This document shows positions 33,526 through 46,042 of a DNA stretch of 64,000 nt, one piece after another; position 1 is the stretch's first letter; each line of letters opens with the position of its first letter. The DNA lies in contig JAJFPB010000005.1 of the NCBI GenBank assembly GCA_020881915.1, forward strand, positions 4,216,001 to 4,280,000. The letters run 5' to 3'. The position numbers were made by a program, and so were the translations under genes. Under the pieces are notes generated by a model, which was not told the origin of the DNA, made no database searches, and was given only the letters and a program-made list of their open reading frames with translations. This DNA is from Paramyrothecium sp. XJ0827 (Eukaryota; Ascomycota; Sordariomycetes; Hypocreales; Stachybotryaceae).

Positions 33526-36177
33526 GTCAAGAACCAGACCAAGGACCGGGAACGAGCAGGGGTGGCAGGCAAACTGCTTCTGCGACTCTGCTATAGGTAC
33601 ATGGCGGTACTAGCGTCGTCGATATCGGACAAGTACCGGGTTGCTTCCCTCCCCTCCATCGAGGTGAAATGGCGCCCATTCAACGAGTTTTGCATGTTTG
33701 ACCCTGTCAACCAGGGGCCCTTGCCTGCTCAAAACAGGGCTGTGCATCGAGCCCTGGAGAGTCCATGACGGGGAGCAGGACACCTCGAGCTACCAGGATG
33801 GCCTGTCTCTCGCTCCATCAACCGCGTTTCTAGTTTCAGACTACTTGAGATGGTTTACTTGAAACCAAGACCTTCCGCACATGCCTATGGTGTCCTATCT
33901 GGTTCCCATACTATGTAAAGCATCCTTCCCGTGACGCTTTGGGGCTCTGTTGAGAGGTGAGACACGGCGATGATGAACCCTGTGTGAAACCAACGCCTCT
34001 GGCCATGCCATGAAGATATATACTGGTACCTGAGCAGCGAACAGTGGGTGCTGGATAATGACTTATCCACAAAGTACTATAAGATCGAGTCAAGGTTTTC
34101 GGCGATCCAAGGTAAGGCGCCCAGGAAAGGGGCTAACCTCTCCTCTCCGCTCACTGAGACGCAATTGAGCCAGGACAGGTCCGGCGCGCGCCCTGTTGAA
34201 CCGCTGGGGTCGTTGTTGAGCTAGACCTATTTTTTCTAACTTTTTGCCTGTCTCCCTTACTTTTCTTCCCGGGTGCCAAAGGCCACGCGCATCTGTGTGC
34301 TTGGTGCACAGGAGAGCACAGGCAGGCTTCTGATGGCCCGCAAGTTCCCACTTCGCTCAAGACGCGCACCGGCATCATCAGGTACCTTACCTCACATTAC
34401 GCAACTGGAAGGACATCTCTTCTTCGGGAGCGGGGGTTGAGTAACGCCATCCAAAAGGGGGATCAGCCATTGGCAGCTAGACTGCTTCGGGGCATGGGGC
34501 TGCCACTGGCCTGGCGCAACCCCCCGCTGGGGGCGGTGGGTTGCAGAAGAGAAACGCAGCGAGGGCACCATCGTGAGGGCGATCATTGCAAGGCGCGATA
34601 CCGGTCACGATGGAGGAGCGTCGCACGCATCTGAGCTCGCGGAGATTTCCGTGGTCTAGCGTAGCTGGGCTACCATGTTAAGTTGACGTTTCAAGCATAG
34701 GAAAGCCAGGATAGTTATCATGATGGCCCGGGAGGTGTTTTCATTTGCCCGACGACGACATGCGCATCTGAGCCTTGGATAAGGTAACTTAAGATAAGTG
34801 CAATAGGCCTTTCTCCAATTCAAGCGGAGACTGGTGCGCTACTGTAAAGCTACCGTAGGTACCTGCACTATAGGTAAGGGAAAAGTACCTAGGCATAATG
34901 TCAAGGTACCTCCAGCATCTAACTTGGTATGTACTGTACTTCCAGGTCAAGCAAGGCACGGTACGGTACCTAGAGTAAGGCAGGTAAGGGAAGTACAGAA
35001 TGTGGGGTAAAACGGTCATGCAATGTTCATGCAATCACACAGCATGGCACATCGAACCCAAAGAGTGACCTGAGCAAAGGAGGGACAGGAACGGTAAGGC
35101 AGGTACCTTAGCTGAGGGAGGTAGGAAGGTAGGTAGGTTGGTACATCGGCGTTGCCAGAACAGGGCGCCTCAGAACCTCGGAAGGAGCATACAAAATTTG
35201 CATCGCAAAGTCGCCTGCCTGGATGTCGAGATAATCTCCCCCACCCTACCGTCAAGCCTCCTCTCTTCACAAACGGCCGAGGAAATGCGGATCCCGATCC
35301 ATTCGGAAAACATTCTGGAAACACTAGGTTGGTTCCAGGTGCTCTTGTCTTGGTCGAGAAGTGCGGTTTGCAACAAAGAAAGGCTCCGGGTAATGTACGG
35401 AGCCAAGGTTTCTACCTACCTACCTTACCCTGCCCTTGAATCTCGACCTGCTGCCGCAAGCCAAAAACAGTTTAGGGGACTCGGACCCACCAGCAACCCC
35501 GGTTGCTTCTGGCCTCTCTTGCTCGCCTGTCTGTGCTTCAGATGGACCCCTGTTCCCAGTCTGCAGTCCGCATCCCCGTTCTTGGTTCAATTGCATCCAT
35601 CACAGCCCCGGTCTGTTCGCTGCGTCCAATCGAAGAGCGCAGCGGCGCGTAGCAAAAAAGCGGGACTGGCTGTCACTGCAACGCAAAGCATGAGAAAGAA
35701 GGCGACAAAACGGTCTCGACATTACGTCCTCGAGGCAATCACCCCGATGCAGGGCCCACACTTTGTCCCCAACATATCACGGCTCTCTGCTAGGTGATTC
35801 GCTTTCGATTCGACGACATTCAGCAGTCGGCCTGCTCATGAGTCGCGCGGCGGTTGCTGCATCTCGTTCCACAGATGCAACGTTTCTGCTTTAGTTTGCG
35901 TCGTTCCTTCCGGTATGCGTGTGCCGTGGATGGTGGGTGGTGAGGGGCGGCAGCGCCTGCGCTTGCGCTTGTCCCTGACTCAAATGCTAACGGCCAGTTC
36001 TAGACAATAACTTGTTCCTCAAAGTCGCCTTGTTCCGCTTCTCCTGGATATATTAGATCAATTTCCAGATAGGGACATTATCGTACCCTGGAATGACTAC
36101 CTGTGTGGTCTCTGATGGATGTCCTAACCAGCGTAGCCCAACAAAAACGCTCGCGTTACTCTTGTTTACACCATGTC

Positions 36178-36431
36178 TCAAGTCTCTCGCCGCGAAGACA
36201 ACACAGCTTCTTTTCCTGTTTCTGTATCGCCACTTGACCTAGGCATATCGTTCGCAGATATACTCGTATCCGCGCGGCTCTTACAGACTAACAGAACCAA
36301 ACTCCTCGTTGAGAAGCAAACAAACAAACAACAACGCCACTTTCCTGCTTGTGTCGGTAAACACACACAACTATCTCAGACATAGAATCAGACGGAGCGG
36401 CAGAACCCGTCGAAGTGGATGTCTTAGACAT
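36178..36431 (-). CDS. Possible tiny two-exon gene (54 residues), uncertain
   Basis: I do not recognise this. Exon 1 would be 36431-36369 (MSKTSTSTGSAAPSDSMSEIV), then an intron with GTGTGT donor, CTCAAC branch-like string and TAAG acceptor, then exon 2 at 36279-36178 ending ETGKEAVLSSRRET. Both halves are hydrophilic, Ser/Thr-rich and share a plausible codon pattern. No domain, signal peptide or membrane segment. The splice choice is one of several possible, and the protein is too short for confidence. It could equally be non-coding. Confidence 0.2.
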
Positions 36432-36705
36432 CCTAACCTGCACATGGTCTCGGAAGATTAATAGTGTGGATGCTAACAAGGATCTGAGAAATTGCCCAGG
36501 CGAACGGACCAGCCAGCCAGGATGAGGTCCGAATGAGCGGGACCCTGGTTTAGGCTGGGGCCAGAGGTAAATCACGACTTGCGACTTCTTTAATTACTCC
36601 TCCCAGGTTCATAGGTCTGGATCGTGTTGGCCATTATTCTTTTCCTGTTTGGACCCTATACGCGCTGATCATAGGTCCTAGTTGCTTGAAGACAAGCACG
36701 TGGCC

Positions 36706-36940
36706 TTAGTGGCCTCCGTTCAACAAGGTGATGAAGAACTCCTTCGCTAGCTCCACTGCTTCCCCAATACCCACCATTCTTGGGCATCTGATACTGTCGT
36801 GGGGCTTGCCGTCAAAAAGCATGCGGCACGGTGGGGATACCCCAAGACGCGGTCGGCGGCATTATGTGAGCGTGACCAGAATGCGCAAACGTGGTGGGGA
36901 TAGGAAGACAGGAAGAGGGACCGGCATCAGAATCGACCAT
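36706..36940 (-). pseudogene. Possible frameshifted gene remnant
   Basis: On the minus strand an ATG at 36940 opens a 42-residue frame with protein-like text (PTTFAHSGHAHIMPPTASWG) that hits TGA at 36814-36812. The continuation in a second frame, entered one base away at a T5 run (36818-36814), reads about 35 more residues (DGKPHDSIRCPRMVGIGEAV and ELAKEFFITLLNGGH) to a TAA at 36708-36706. The second part has the helical, mixed-charge look of a real protein end. I cannot name the family. Nothing coding-like continues upstream. It may be a degraded gene, a homopolymer sequencing error in a small gene, or chance. Confidence 0.2.
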
Positions 36941-39344
36941 GGATGAGGATCATACTTTGGCCCCTGAGCAACAGGCAATGGAGTGTTCTCTTGGCTGCTC
37001 ACGGCCTGAGACCCGAGCCATGCTTGCCATGCACCCCACAATTCCTGCTTCGACCCCTTGTGCCTCGATCGGCGGTGCGGCCGGGATTATCGCCGGCCAA
37101 CCACCTAGAGGAGCAGAGCCAAGCTCATCTCACTGCGCCGGACACCAATTTCATTCTCCAGGGCGATCGGCTTTTTTAGTTGGATCATCATAACGAGGAA
37201 ACGTCTGCTGGGCCCTGCCATGCATGCAAACTGATCGGCGCCAATATTGCAAGCCGAGTGACTACGGTCTACGCATCCTTCATCAGAACGACACTTCGAT
37301 ATCAGGACCGGCCTGCCACTAGATGACAGACTCTCCTTTCTCTAGCGGGGTAACGAAGGTGGTAGGAAAAGGACCCTACCATGCCGTGCATGGAACGCGA
37401 ACATAAAGCGCATCATATCACACTGCATGCCTTGCCATCACTCTGCATCGTGCTTGTTTTGGCGCCGTACTAGTCCTCCGTCAAGCGCGCGGTGCAGTCT
37501 CCATTCTCTGTTCGTTTACCTTTGCTGCTTGCTATCCAGTGTCCGTGCAGCGCATTTGCTTAATCGGTGGGCTCGGAGCTAGCACCACGGCTCTCCTCTC
37601 CGCTTTTCTCCATGTAACCTCACGGACTATTGCTGATGTTCGAGTCTCGCAAACCCGCTCTTTGACGGGAGTACAGGGCTGTGGATATTGCTATGAGACG
37701 GACCGCATCAAGCAATCTGGTTAATTGGCTTTGACTGGTACTGATATGCACGTCTCAGTCGATGCTTTGAACGCAAATAATGCCGCCAACCGTCCCGTCA
37801 GCAAGCCATGTTCCGTCTGACACCTGCGAGCATCCGTGGTCCCTGTGGATCCGTGTCAAACAGCCCCCTCTCCTTTTTGGACGACCTTGTCTGCCTCCTG
37901 GTTTTCTTCCTTTTTAAGAAAAAAACAAGCAAAGAAAAAGAAAGTTCCAACACTGCCCATTCCCTATGCGCGTCGCTCCGCTTTCATCCTATTGGAAGAA
38001 CAACATTCCTATCCATCCTAAGAAACAGCCATGACTCTGAAGGAAACGGCGGAGAGCTAAGCATGCGAGATCGTCCAGATTGAGCGGACAACTTCCTTTG
38101 ATGAGCCCGGTTGCACAACCCCCTCAAAACAAGGAAGAGGCACTTTAGTCCTGACATCTAATTTTTCAAAAGTGCCCCCCTCCTTAGAGGCGAAAAGCAA
38201 TATGTGACAGAAGCCATTGGTCTTGGAACGTGAATGGTCACATCCCCTCAGCCTATCACCTCCCAGTGCCTGAGTCCAGTCCAACCATATATCTGAACCT
38301 GTATAGGTACGGCATGGTTTCTAGAGCGTATCATGAAACCTTTAGCAGCACGCAGCATGCCGTTCACACCTTGAGGACTCCCTACAAAGGTGATCTGTCA
38401 TAATCCGATTTACATATAGAGAGGCGGAGGAATGGCCAACCCATCATGATTAAATGATTAACGTTGAGGAGGCCGGTACACCCCTCTCCACATTTGCCAG
38501 AATATCGCCAGTCAGGGTCGAGAACAGACGCATCCCCCGGATTTCTCTGATGCTACCACATCATTTTTTTTCTTTCCCCGAGTCTACGGAGAGCAGGCTA
38601 AATTGCCATGAGCCTCAGCTTCATCGAGTCTGGGGGACACAATACCCGGCCAATGGGGGTTGCGTACGTGACCAAGCCCGTTAAATCTCCGACCTATCCT
38701 CTCGATTCATCCTCATCCGCAGCCAACGTGCATCAAGCGGACCGAGGGAAGCTCGACAGACCATGCCGCCGATCATCTTCTTCCCCATGTTCCACGTGAG
38801 TTGTCGAAGTGGCAGGCCCAAGGCCAGGCGGAGTGTTGAGTCGTGCTCGTTGCAACCCAACGTACATGGCCAGCCAGCTGTTGTTGCGCTTCCACCACAC
38901 CCTCCCGAGCGAGTCCCAGCGGGTCGTCGTAAATTTAGTCTCGTTCGTCAGGTGAGCAAAGGACTTCTTCTTTCTCTCTCCCGAGGTATGTGCTCGTATC
39001 CTCGGCGAAGTTATCCCCGGGTGCGACGTGGTGCATCACAGGATACTACATGATGCGCTGCGAGGTGACGGACATGATCCGCCCTTCCCTTGGGCAGAGC
39101 AAGGAACGTCCTCTCCTCAACTCATCATCAACACGCCACATTTTGACTCCACGGCATTCTGGACAAGAGGATCGGCTAAGCCAAACGAAGGACATGGAAG
39201 ACGCGACAATTTATTCTTTCCTGAACCAAAAAGGGGGTATTCCGAAATGTGTTACTCTACATCCAAACGCCTCGCTATGCAAGAAGAGCCATACCACTGC
39301 GGGATATGACATAACCAAAAAGCAAGGCCCATGACTCTCCTCCC

Positions 39345-42300
39345 TCATTCATTCCTCTTAACATATGTTGGAATTCCGTATACTACCACGGCAGCTGCGT
39401 TGAGGTACTTGAACCTGCACGCATTTCTAGCCTTGGCAACGGCTCTGGACAAAGAATTGTCAAGGCCGTCATTGTCGTTGTCATCGTCAACATCTTCTTC
39501 GTAATCATCCTGTGCCTTTCCCTTACCCCTGGCCTTTTTCTCCTCCTTGAAAGTACCCCGTGGGAAGAGGCCCCATTCCTCAAAGGCCCGCCCCGCAAAC
39601 CGATCAATGTCTCGATCTGTGACGTCCCACAGCGTGCCCACCACGGCCGGGCAGCCGGCCATCATGTAGTTCCAAACAGGCCCGTAGCATTCAAACTCGC
39701 CGACTTCCGTCAGGGCCGCCGAGCTGCATCCCATCAGGAATGTGGCTGGCAAACACTTCTTGAGGCGGCGGACAGTCTTGCCCCGAACATACTGCGCTCC
39801 GCTACCGTGGCCAAAGTAGAGCAGGATCTCAGACTTGGATAGCGCCTCTTCAAACTCGGTTTCCTCGGGCGCTCGATCTACGATGCCCTTCCAAGATCGC
39901 AGTGACCGGAACGAGGGTTTGAAGTAGGTCTGCGTGTTCTTCAAGTCGGAGGACGGGTTGAGGATGTAGGTGCCGCTGTTAGCGGAGACATGATGGCCAT
40001 CTGGGCGCTTCGAGGAGCTAGCTTTGTCGTCATCCAAAGCATCGCTGCTTCCCTGGGCTCCGTCCAGAAGCTGGCGAAGGCATGCCAGGGATGGAACCCT
40101 AGATACTGCCAGTCCCTTCATGCATGGCATAGACTCCCATGGAAACACGTGGAGTAGCTTGTCAAGTACGAGAATGGTTTGGGTCTTGTTGTCATTCTCG
40201 TCTCCATCGCTATTAGCAGCCTCAAAATATGCACGCAAAGCGTCGTAAGTCTCGACAACCATAGCATCAAAGTCGATTTCGTCGTAGGCATTGCGCTCTC
40301 CATGGAATTGAAGCACGTCGACCACAAAGTATAGCAGGTCGTTGAGTGCCTCGTCAAAGTCACCATCAGGTTCGGATGGATCGCCCAAACCAATAAACAA
40401 GTCAAGGATCCTTGGATCAAGAGTTATTGATGGCGTCTTGGTCGCGCGTTTGCCGCGAACTTTCCTCCGAGAAGGCAGGTTGTTGTCGAGAATCTGCTGT
40501 AGATTCTTCTGGAACCGAGCCAGCAGAGTGGAACGTCTCCGGTGTTGGGAGAAGATGCCTTTGAAACCGCACAACCAAGCATTCTCAATGTTCGTAAGCA
40601 GTTCGCCGAGACGTTCGTCCAGACCCTCTCGCTCTGACCACCAGGCACTCCTTTCCCCTTTAGCAGTAAAGTCTCGCGCCGAATGGCTCGACTCATTGGC
40701 TAATTTGATGATTTCCAGCAGCTCCTCTCGACCAAGCTCAAAGTCCAAGGTTTCGGAGTCGGCATCGCGGCAGCCGGCTCGCCCAAGAGGCAATCGCAAG
40801 ATGAAAGGACTTTGACCCGCGTAATATTTGGTGATGCACAGCTCGTGATGGTTCTCGCTCAAAGAGATGGAAATCACATTCCATTCCTTGGGCAACATCT
40901 CCACGTACTTCTTCTGAAACTTTGCAAACTCCGTCGTCACACCAAAGCTACATCTCCGCGCGCTCTTCTTTGCTGCGCCTGATAATTGCATTTGGGAGCC
41001 AGCAACGGTGGGCTGGGCTTGGATGGTCATTTGCTCTCGGCGCCAGGAGACATTGCGAGCTAGATCTACTGCTACTGTCGCAAGGCTCGAATTTGCAGCT
41101 GAGTTCGACTTTGTGGATGCTGTGGCGGACAAGAGAATGACCGTGCCTTGGAGCAGAACGGAAACACGGTGCACCAAGCTGCTGTCCAAGCTCGAGAGAG
41201 CTGAAGTGTGCGCCTCCAATAGCAACTCTTGTGCCTGCTTCAGAGAGTCTTTGAAGGTGAGGATGCTTCGTTCCTTTGAAGCAACTCTGCTCTTTGCAGG
41301 TGGTGAGGTCATGGTTAGTGCTTTGTCGGATACGAGCTTCTCGGCACAACCCGATATAGCTGGGAATGAAATTGTCGAGTCCTGCATGACTGAGAAAACC
41401 GGATCGTGGATCATTTGATCCATGCTATGGCCAATGAGTGACGTCGCGGTAAGTATCTGTTCTTGTGAGAGACTTTCAGATAGCTTGGGTAGCTCTTTAG
41501 CTTGCTGCAGTATCTTCAATGCTGATTGCCAATCCTTCTTCTGTATGTACCCCAAAGTCCGTGAAAGTGTGATTTCCGCAATCAATAGTGCTTGATGCGC
41601 GTCCAGGGACATTGGTGGTTCAGGTGCAGGTGCAGTAGTTGCAGCAGCTTTATTATTCTGAGCCCTCTTCGCAGGCGCAGCTTTAGTACGCGTTGCTCTA
41701 GTTGCTGGTCCGGGCTTGGGAGGAGCTACGCGTCGAGCCCTAGTTGTCTTGCCGGACTCCTTGCTGGTCTCTGTCTGCTTTGGGAGTTGGAGCTGGCCAC
41801 TTAGTAGGCGCGTGGTCTCCTCGGCAATCCTGAAGTAGTTGTCGGCTTTGATGCTATCGTCCTGCATCTGATAGAATTCACCAAGTTGGCGAGCGAGTCG
41901 CACACGAAAAGAACATGCCTCCTGGGGCATCCGCTCCTCGGCATCGCCGAGGGTTTGGAGGGCCTTGTCGACTTGGCCTGCTCTGAGATATAGAGAGCCT
42001 GTCCAAGCGGATACTTGCGCCATGTAGAACGGGGACTGACAAGCGTCTGCGATTTTCCACGCAGACTCGGCGTAGTATGTTGTTTCCTGGAACATGCCAA
42101 TGTGCGCGTAGACGGCTGATATCTGTAACAAGCTTCGAATTAATGGATTTGCGAGTGCCCAATGGCTGGGTCCGCCAGCTTGGCTGACATGAGACTTGGA
42201 TTCAAGACTGCTGATACTGTCCTCAGACACACTGTTTTCGCTACTGAAGCTGGAACTGAAGCATGCTGATTCAAGTTTGGCCCAGTCATGAGAGAGCTGC

Positions 42301-45300
42301 CGGACGCTGTATTTGATGAAGGACAGAGAGCCCTCCAAATCACCTCCCTGGAGTGCAACAGTTGACTGAAGAAGTGCAATGAGCGACAAGACCACAGTCA
42401 CCTGCTGCTTTGACCGAGCCCAGGACGAAGAGGATGAGCTACAAATCTCGCTAGTCTTGGAGAGCCAATCCATACTTGGGCTTGTTAGCTTTGCACTCGA
42501 AATTGCAACAAGGATAAATACTCACGCTTTCACCGTCTGCCCAATGCTCGCGTAGTACTCGGCTTGGGAGAGGTAATAATCAGCCATGGCACCTTTGGAA
42601 ACATCCTTGTACTGCAGAAGAAGCTCATCCGTAGTATTGAGAGTTCTCATGGCTTTGGACGGTTGCCCTATGTTCGTGTATGTCATTGCTAGAAGACAAT
42701 GGCTGGAGATCAAACCTTCGCCTGCTGCCCGACTTTGAATTCCAGCTATCGCGATTGAGAGTTCGAGAATGGAGACCTGAAGTTGGCTCTCTCCTCTTAA
42801 TTCCGCGAAAACACTTGCTGATTTCAGATGCTCCAGCAACCCGTCTGGATTGTCGATGACTGAGAAGACGTCATCTTTGGCTTGGCTACTTTCGAGCATG
42901 GACATCCAGCTAGAAATTGCACTCTTGATGAGAGAAGTGGCACTCTCATTGCCTGCCGTTGCTAAACCGAAAAGTGACGAGTGATAGGCAACAAGGTGAG
43001 GCAGGAATTGGGTCAAAGCTCCGTCTTCGCCTTTCCCCTTCTTCTGTGCTTGCTCAATGGCTTCATCTATCTCAGGAGAAACGTTTTCAAGCTCTTCGTT
43101 GTTGCCGATGTTTTGTGAGTAAAGGTGAAGCAAGACACGAAGTCGCCGAATTGGGTACCGCTCAAGAGTATACAGCCGCAAAAGTGCAACAGAGCACGGG
43201 TCTCGAAGTTGGTTAGGTTCTGATTGCGCCGTTTGCGAAGAATTGATGTCCATAAGATGTTCTAGCACTGCAGCACGCTCAGCTTCCGGCAGAAAGAAGG
43301 TCCAATCATTCCAGGATTTGTCCAATTTCGCTATTGATCGCAAGGTGCGAGACAGAGTAGAGGCGGCGGCATCCTGGCTCCATGCTTGAGCAGGCGGCTT
43401 ACTTGCAAGCATAGCGGCCACATTCGTGAGAGCTCCCTCTTCTGCCATATTTCTGCAGATTGAGCGCAATGTTTGCACAGCATCTTCGGCTCGTCCAGCG
43501 CTCTTGCACAAATCTGCGAACACCTCCAGCTTGGTCGAGATTTGAGCCTTTTCCTTGACTTTCATTGAACAATCCTTGATGAGCTCGATCGAACGACTTA
43601 ATGCCTGTAGCATCTGCTTGTTTGTTGTTTTCGTGCGATCTGGCAATTTTCGAAGCTGAGAAAACTTGGCATAGCAAAGACTTGACATCTTGACGCGATA
43701 GTCACTGTACTGTTCCAACTTTGAGGTTGCCATGGTTACATCGGTGACGTGGCCCATTAGTGTGAAGCAATCTTGAAGAACGTCGTCCATCAGTTGCCAC
43801 TCAATGTTGTCTTGCTGAATATCGTCTTTGATCACCACGAGTGTAGCATCCAGGACCTGGTTCATAGTCGGAAGCATGAGTTGCCGGCGTTGGTCAAATT
43901 GTATATGCTGCTTGGCAAGGGCGTCCTTACTTGGCGGCACGCCCAGCCACCGGCGAAGGAATCGAGGATAGCGAAGAACAAACATCTTGAGTTGACTTAT
44001 AATCGAGGTTGATTTCGTGATCTGTGCCAAGGATTCAGAAGAGCTCATCATGACTCCGACGATGGATCGTCTAGCAAGAGATAGACTGTCCAATAGCTCA
44101 TTGAGGTCCGCGATAGTTCCACTCAGGCTCCCCTCGAGACTCTCTATGACCTCTGCGACGAGCTTCTCAGCCATTGAGTCTATTGTCTTGCGCTTCAAGG
44201 CAACAGAGAGAAGACGAGCCGATACCGAAAATATACGAACAAATGTGTCTTCGCCAGGCTGCAGGAGATCCCTGAACTGCTGAAACCAGCGATAGGCGTC
44301 GTCATATTGCCGAGCTTCCTGAGCGGTTGACCCTAACAACTGATATAATGATGCTGATGGTGAGCTGGAAGATACTGTTGGCTGATGTTTTTGAGATTGA
44401 ACCATGTGCATGATCATGTCGAAGGAGGCCGCAATCTTCTTGTACATTAACCCTTTCTCGGATCTTTCTCGCCGAACAAGGGCGCGAGCACAGCGAAGGA
44501 ACGGCGTTAAAACTTCCTCGTCAACAGCCCCCTTGTGCCCTGCAACCTTCCACCACGTCAGCTGCGCTGCGAAGGCAAGGCTTTGGATTTCAAAAGCAGC
44601 AAGGGGGGGCGGGCTCAGTCGTGGCTCTGTCGCTGTAGTATCATCCTTGCTGGAAACGCTGGGTGCTAGAGTGAATAGGAGCTGTGACAGCGAGGCTAGC
44701 TGACGGGCTGCCTTGGCTGCCTCCTTCGCATTGTCCTTGGCGAGTCGCAACAGCAGATTGATCGGCGAGGCGTGATAGTCTTGGTTCAAGAACGGCAGGA
44801 TGCTCATGATGTGGGAAGGCTTTTTTGTTGCAGAGACCAACTTCAGTGCTTGTAGCTGGCACATTGTCACAGATGGTAGAGTAGGTGCCGGCACTGTGCC
44901 ATGGAAATCCAGGAGTTCACCGAGTCCCGCAGAAGGCGCATCATCTTGTCTTGAGTTTGGTCTGGTTGATTGAAGCTGCTCTGAAGGGATAGAGGAGTCG
45001 AGTCTCCTTTTCAACAGCCTTAATTCTTTCAAAGCCTGGTCATGCATGCCCAAGTTCAAGAGCTTGCCTATGAGCGCGGACATGCCTGCCTCGAGTTGAA
45101 AATCGGGTTGCTCTTCAGGCTGTTGAGGGCCTTTCAAGGAGCGAAGAGCTGCGAATGCGACCCGCGCACACTCGACTGTTGCTTGGCAGCCTGTAGATTG
45201 AGCAGGAGAAGCTGCTTGCTTTGCTTTCGCGTGTAGATTCGGTGAGGTCGCGACTCGGTTGAGCGTCCTTGTTTGTAGAGGAGAGAGGGGGGTCGACATG

Positions 45301-45692
45301 GAACGTCGTAACGATCTCTGGCCTGCGGGCTGACGCGACTCCTCGCTTCGCTTGGATGGGGTGGAAGGAGGCGGTGGCTTCGCAGCCTCTGTCAATGATT
45401 TGAGGGTGACATTAACAACGTGAGTAGCCAGCGCCGTCCTCTCTCGCGAGGACAAGGAATCTTCGCGTCCATCGTTCGCAGGTTTTGTAGAAGGTGCTCG
45501 GGAGCTGCCAACGGGCTTGCGAGTAGTCGTGGCCTTTTTGGCTGTCTGTGTCGTCGGCTTTGTTTTTAGCAACGGGCCAGCGGTTTCGGGAAGCAGCAAT
45601 TCCTTCAGCGCGACGACTGTGGTTGGTGTGCAGGTCGATGTCGAAGACACTGCCGCCTTGACGGTTTCCACCTTCGATTGTAATGAAGCCAT
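39345..45692 (-). CDS. esp1: Separase (Esp1/Cut1/BimB), peptidase C50
   Basis: Cysteine protease that cleaves cohesin Scc1 at anaphase onset; held by securin until APC/C acts. Exons 45692-42526 and 42474-39345 (48-nt intron, GTGAGT donor, GCTAAC branch point, CCAAG acceptor, an unusual AAG end) give 2098 residues, near A. nidulans BimB in size. The first 1600 residues are a helical-repeat superhelix with disordered Ser/Thr/Pro/Lys segments (about 30-150 and about 1290-1340). The C50 domain occupies about the last 400 residues, with the catalytic His in LLYFGHGSG (about His1945) and catalytic Cys in FLMGCSSAAL (about Cys1972), followed by GPVWNYMMAGCPAVVGTLWD. An Asp/Glu-rich insertion (DDYEEDVDDDNDND) near the end is not part of the core fold. 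Divergent from the DUF5321 gene (350 bp). Identification certain. Confidence 0.97.
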
Positions 45693-46042
45693 GTAGGTTA
45701 TTTGAAGGTGCTGTTAAGCATATCGGCACATATTCCCCAGAGAAATCCTCCCAACGAAAGAAGATATGGCTGTAAAGCTCGAAACAGTTTAAGCACAGGC
45801 TATCGTAGGCAAGAATCACAATGGAGTTGGTTGACATGGGTCGACGTACAAGGTCGAATGGGCTAAACACCGGGCGTTGTCCAGACAACCAAAAAGCCCA
45901 AGGACTGTTAGACTGCATGTTCCACCAAACCTTCTAGAACATGGCACGTGCACGGTTCGGATGATCGACCGGATTTCGTCAAACCGTAGTACTTCTGGCA
46001 ACCTTTTACCAGATCATCATCAACTAGATCAACCGACGGAAG
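45693..46042. promoter_or_regulatory. Short divergent promoter, separase / DUF5321
   Basis: 350 bp between opposite start codons must contain both promoters. No distinctive motif could be assigned by eye. Confidence 0.5.

Larger units (their letters stand above)
32590..39344. other. Long gene-poor interval upstream of the Zn2Cys6 gene and downstream of separase
   Basis: 6.75 kb with no confident gene. The left 1 kb is likely promoter and 5' leader of the leftward regulator, with trinucleotide and CAAGA repeats. 34.79-35.13 kb and 35.40-35.43 kb are dense in GGTACC/TAGGTA words. 36.18-36.94 kb holds two weak coding-like signals, listed separately. The remaining open frames (for example 35138-35797 and 36891-37193, both +) have no conserved motifs and no initiation or splice context I could support. 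No inverted terminal repeats or transposase-like text were seen. Confidence 0.5.

Noticed and set aside
35138..35797. 219-codon + frame in the gene-poor interval
   Set aside because: Composition is random, contains repeat-derived text (TACCTACC), overlaps other frames and has no domain.
37620..37670. tRNA-like GTTCGAGTCTCGC string
   Set aside because: It resembles a B box, but the flanks cannot form the T-arm stem or the acceptor stem, and no A box fits upstream.
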